Positions 61,889 to 64,000 of a stretch of 64,000 nucleotides of DNA are shown piece after piece. Each line of letters begins with the position of its first letter. Positions within the stretch are counted from its first letter, which is position 1. The stretch is taken from contig NZ_JAADZV010000002.1 in NCBI RefSeq assembly GCF_010645075.1, positions 248,001 through 312,000 on the forward strand, written 5' to 3'. A program made the position numbers and the translations under genes. The notes below the pieces were generated by a model. The model searched no databases. It had not been told where the DNA came from and worked only from the letters and a program-made list of their open reading frames with translations. Origin of the DNA: Flavobacterium limi. Lineage in GTDB: Bacteria; Bacteroidota; Bacteroidia; Flavobacteriales; Flavobacteriaceae.

Positions 61889-63397
61889 TTAATTACTAAG
61901 ATCAGTGCGGAAAGGAGATGCCGGTAAGTTTTCACCATTAAATAAATTAGGTTCAGGCACTGCTTTCCATGCAAACCGAACTGATTTAGGATTTTTTACT
62001 TTGTCAGAAGAAACTACGATTGTCTTTCCATCAATTTTAGCAACAGCAGGATAATAAGTTTTATCATCGCCGGCAATTTCAAATTCTTTCAAATTTTCAT
62101 TTGTCTTTTTGAAACCTGATTCTGCATAATTGAAAAACAACTGAATTTTATTTTTTTTGATTTTCATGTGATCATAAATAGGTCCTGAATATACCAATTT
62201 ATCTTCGTTATATGTTTTCGCCAAAGCTATTAATGCCAGTCTGTGCCCTACTGTTTGTTTGTCTATTGGGTGAATGTTATTTATATCACCAACATCAGTT
62301 GTAACTGCCATTCCGCTATTGGATATTAGTTTTAACGACAATAATTGTGCTTCCCTAATCTCCGGAGTTTGTCCTTTATGAGGAGTAATCTGTACATAAT
62401 AAAAAGGGAAATCTCCTTGTTTCCAGTCTTCTCTCCAGTTTTTTACCATAGCAGGAAATAAGGTCTGGTATAACTGTGCTTTGCCAGAATTGCTTTCTCC
62501 CTGATACCAGATTACACCTTTCATTGTGTAATTAATTAATGGATGCAACATCGCATTATAAAGAACATACGACGTTTTGTTGGCTTCTTTTTTAGGTTTC
62601 TTAAGTTCTGTTTTTAAACCGTTATTCGCCAATTGTTCATTTTTTAAGTTTAAATAATAGGCTTCCAATTTTTCTTGATATACTTTTTCATTTTTGGCAT
62701 CTTCTTCCAAAATGGTTAAAAAATCCGGATTTCCTTCCAGAACATTTTGGGAAGTCCAGGCCTCTGCTTTTGTTCCGCCCCATGAAGTTGAAATCAAACC
62801 AATTGGAACATTTAATTTCTGATGTAAATCCCTCCCATAAAAATAAGCAACTGCAGAAAACGTTTTTATAGACTCAGGCGAACATAAAGCCCATCTTCCC
62901 GTGACATCATCAAGCGGTTTCGGAGAAGCATTTGTCAAAACTGTGAATAATCTGATATTAGGAAAATTCGCTTTTACGATTTCTTCTTCATAATTTTTAA
63001 CCCCGGTTTTCCATGTTCCTTCCTCCTTTCCAACAGGAAAATACATATTAGACTGGCCTGAACAAATCCAAACCTCACCAATAAGGATATTATTGAGTAC
63101 AATTTTGTTTGAAGCATTAATTGTTATGGAATATGCTTTTTCGCTTCCTTGGGGAGTATCTACGCCTACTTTCCAGTTTCCTGCCAAATCTGCAATAATT
63201 TCTATTGAATTGTTTTGCCAGCCCAACTCAATGTTTATTTTTTCGTTTGGAGATGCCCATCCCCATAAGTTGACTTTTGCATTTTGCTGTAAAACCATGT
63301 TATCACTTACCAAAGCTGGCAATTTAACCTGAGCTTTTATGGAAAATTGCAACATTAAAATAATTAAAAACAAAAACTGTTTTTTTATGTAAATCAT
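61889..63397 (-). CDS. Sialate O-acetylesterase-like (SASA) carbohydrate esterase
   Basis: 502 aa with a signal peptide ending SIKAQ. SASA-type motifs: LPALVSDNMVLQQNAKVNLW at the mature N-terminus, GEVWICSGQSNMYFPVGKEE with the nucleophilic Ser, GVIWYQGESNSGKAQLYQTL, and VGDINNIHPIDKQTVGHRLA with the catalytic Asp/His region. An Ig-like insert separates the two halves. The family removes O-acetyl groups; near pectin genes it most likely acts on acetylated RG-I or hemicellulose. It is a single-gene unit with its own operator. Confidence 0.9.
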   Translation of the reverse strand: MIYIKKQFLFLIILMLQFSIKAQVKLPALVSDNMVLQQNAKVNLWGWASPNEKINIELGWQNNSIEIIADLAGNWKVGVDTPQGSEKAYSITINASNKIVLNNILIGEVWICSGQSNMYFPVGKEEGTWKTGVKNYEEEIVKANFPNIRLFTVLTNASPKPLDDVTGRWALCSPESIKTFSAVAYFYGRDLHQKLNVPIGLISTSWGGTKAEAWTSQNVLEGNPDFLTILEEDAKNEKVYQEKLEAYYLNLKNEQLANNGLKTELKKPKKEANKTSYVLYNAMLHPLINYTMKGVIWYQGESNSGKAQLYQTLFPAMVKNWREDWKQGDFPFYYVQITPHKGQTPEIREAQLLSLKLISNSGMAVTTDVGDINNIHPIDKQTVGHRLALIALAKTYNEDKLVYSGPIYDHMKIKKNKIQLFFNYAESGFKKTNENLKEFEIAGDDKTYYPAVAKIDGKTIVVSSDKVKNPKSVRFAWKAVPEPNLFNGENLPASPFRTDLSN

Positions 63398-63424
63398 AAG
63401 TATTAGAATTTAAACTTTACCTTT

Positions 63425-63469
63425 TAAAGATAAATGAGTAAGATGTTATCCCTATCCTGTGCTTTCCTG
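63425..63469 (-). promoter_or_regulatory. PUL direct-repeat operator and -7 box for the SASA esterase gene
   Basis: Minus strand: CAGGAAAGCACAGGATAG (63469-63452), with CAGGA repeated at a 10-bp period, a 19-bp spacer, then TATCTTTA (63432-63425), 5 of 6 to the -7 consensus, 28 nt before the ATG. Confidence 0.78.
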
Positions 63470-63489
63470 TTTATTAAAAATCAGAAACA

Positions 63490-63520
63490 AAAAAAGGGCA
63501 CAACTATGTTATGCCCTTTA
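63490..63520. terminator. Terminator ending the short orphan transcript
   Basis: On the minus strand AAGGGCATAAC and GTTGTGCCCTT form an 11-bp stem with one G-U/A-C position and an ATAG loop, followed by TTTTT. The stem is nearly symmetric, so it could also act on the plus strand. It separates two operator-promoter units. Confidence 0.85.
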
Positions 63521-63523
63521 AAA

Positions 63524-63556
63524 TTAAAACCACTTAATTTTTTTATCAATTACCAT
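63524..63556 (-). CDS. Possible 10-codon leader ORF
   Basis: ATG at 63556 encodes MVIDKKIKWF and stop. It begins about 30 nt after the predicted start site of the orphan promoter and ends just before the terminator stem. A weak GGGAA lies 6 nt upstream. It may be a leader peptide, part of a small RNA, or chance. Confidence 0.25.
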   Translation of the reverse strand: MVIDKKIKWF

Positions 63557-63592
63557 TAAATTCCCAAACTATTTTTTGAAAGATTTAATATT

Positions 63593-63637
63593 CAAATTTA
63601 CTCATTGTATTACTGATAACAATCCTGTTGTACCCTG
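63593..63637 (-). promoter_or_regulatory. Orphan PUL direct-repeat operator and -7 box
   Basis: Minus strand: CAGGGTACAACAGGATTG (63637-63620) shows both CAGG half-sites, then a 19-bp spacer and a perfect -7 box TAAATTTG (63600-63593). It matches the other sites but no large gene follows before a terminator at 63490-63520. Confidence 0.75.
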
Positions 63638-63644
63638 CTTATCA

Positions 63645-63677
63645 ACTAAAAAACTGTCCCAAAAAATGAGACAGTTT
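63645..63677 (-). terminator. Terminator of the second SusD-like gene
   Basis: On the minus strand AAACTGTCTC and GGGACAGTTT pair over 10 bp (one G-U), followed by a T-rich run. It lies about 27 nt after the SusD stop codon. Confidence 0.8.
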
Positions 63678-63703
63678 AGAAAATAAAAAATTATAAATTA
63701 TAA

Positions 63704-64000
63704 TTAATAACCTGGATTTTGCATTGCATCTTTTTCTGCTGCTGTTAACGGTCTACCGTTTGAATATATTCCGTCCAGGAATGTTTGAGGAATAGGACGT
63801 AATGTATGATAGTCCTGAACATTTGGTGCAGCTTCTATATTATACGCTTTGGCTCGTGTAACCAAAGTTTTTGTTCTGCTCAAATCCTGCCAACGGTGGA
63901 ATTCTCCGCAAAGCTCTCTTGTACGTTCATTCAGTACTAAACATAACATTCGGTCGTAATCGCTTGCATATCCTAATTTTGTAATTACAGCCATATCTTC
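63704..64000 (-). CDS. SusD/RagB-family lipoprotein (partial, C-terminal end)
   Basis: The last 98 codons are present and the frame is open at the right edge; the gene continues outside the window. The reading starts ...EDMAVITKLGYASDYD. LVLNERTRELCGEFHRWQDL matches the conserved end of SusD proteins, where the ERxRELxGEGHRW-type segment precedes the C-terminus, and LRPIPQTFLDGI is the usual final motif. This is presumably the surface glycan-binding partner of the pectin SusC, which should lie just outside the window. It has a terminator directly after it. Confidence 0.9.
   Translation of the reverse strand, partial: EDMAVITKLGYASDYDRMLCLVLNERTRELCGEFHRWQDLSRTKTLVTRAKAYNIEAAPNVQDYHTLRPIPQTFLDGIYSNGRPLTAAEKDAMQNPGY

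Noticed and set aside
1..64000. tRNA, rRNA, insertion sequence or phage genes
   Set aside because: None was recognised in either strand; the only mobile-type sequences are the short non-coding repeats listed.

Overview
The window looks like a Flavobacterium-type Bacteroidetes chromosome. It is AT-rich and carries SusC/SusD outer-membrane pairs, an ECF sigma/FecR pair, type IX secretion C-terminal sorting domains, a short histone H1-like gene and promoters of the Bacteroidetes type (-7 box TAnnTTTG). Nearly all genes serve capture, breakdown and catabolism of pectin, above all rhamnogalacturonan I (RG-I). Family names come from reading the proteins by eye; no database search was possible.

Layout. 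(1) 1-9355, minus strand: L-rhamnose catabolism, with transporter rhaT, a bifunctional rhamnulose-1-phosphate aldolase/lactaldehyde dehydrogenase, isomerase, kinase, and lactate-oxidation genes lutA and lutB with a GH28 polygalacturonase gene between them. (2) 9631-10680: a GntR-type regulator, divergent from rhaT. (3) 10839-21961, plus strand: a separate ECF sigma/anti-sigma/SusC/SusD/lipoprotein operon ending in a di-heme cytochrome c peroxidase, a small membrane protein and a T9SS-exported ELWxxDGT-repeat protein; this does not look like a pectin operon. (4) 22169-63397: pectin enzymes in several divergent operons: two PL11 rhamnogalacturonan lyases, two large six-hairpin proteins of unclear specificity, acetylesterases (one a tandem CE12), two GH2 enzymes, several GH43-like propellers, GH28, GH115, a sulfatase, PL22, GH105, a DUF4861 protein, a CBM9-like/PKD protein and L-rhamnose mutarotase. 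(5) 63704-64000: the end of a second SusD, presumably the pectin SusC/SusD pair.

How it fits together. Esterases deacetylate RG-I. PL11 lyases cut the backbone, and GH2, GH43 and GH115 enzymes trim side chains. GH28, GH105 and PL22 finish galacturonate-containing oligomers. Rhamnose released from them enters through RhaT, is handled by RhaM, and is converted to DHAP and lactate, which LutAB(C) oxidises to pyruvate.

The strongest observation is an unannotated regulatory code. An 18-bp direct-repeat site (CAGG-N6-CAGGAT type) occurs nine times, upstream of rhaT and of seven starts in the pectin region plus one orphan promoter. In seven of the nine, a good -7 box begins exactly 19 bp after the site. 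This suggests one activator, probably AraC/HTCS-like and not encoded in the window, binding in place of the -33 element. One copy drives no large gene: it precedes a 10-codon ORF and an intrinsic terminator. A second item of note is a two-gene, toxin-antitoxin-like cassette (48380-49623) inside the pectin region.
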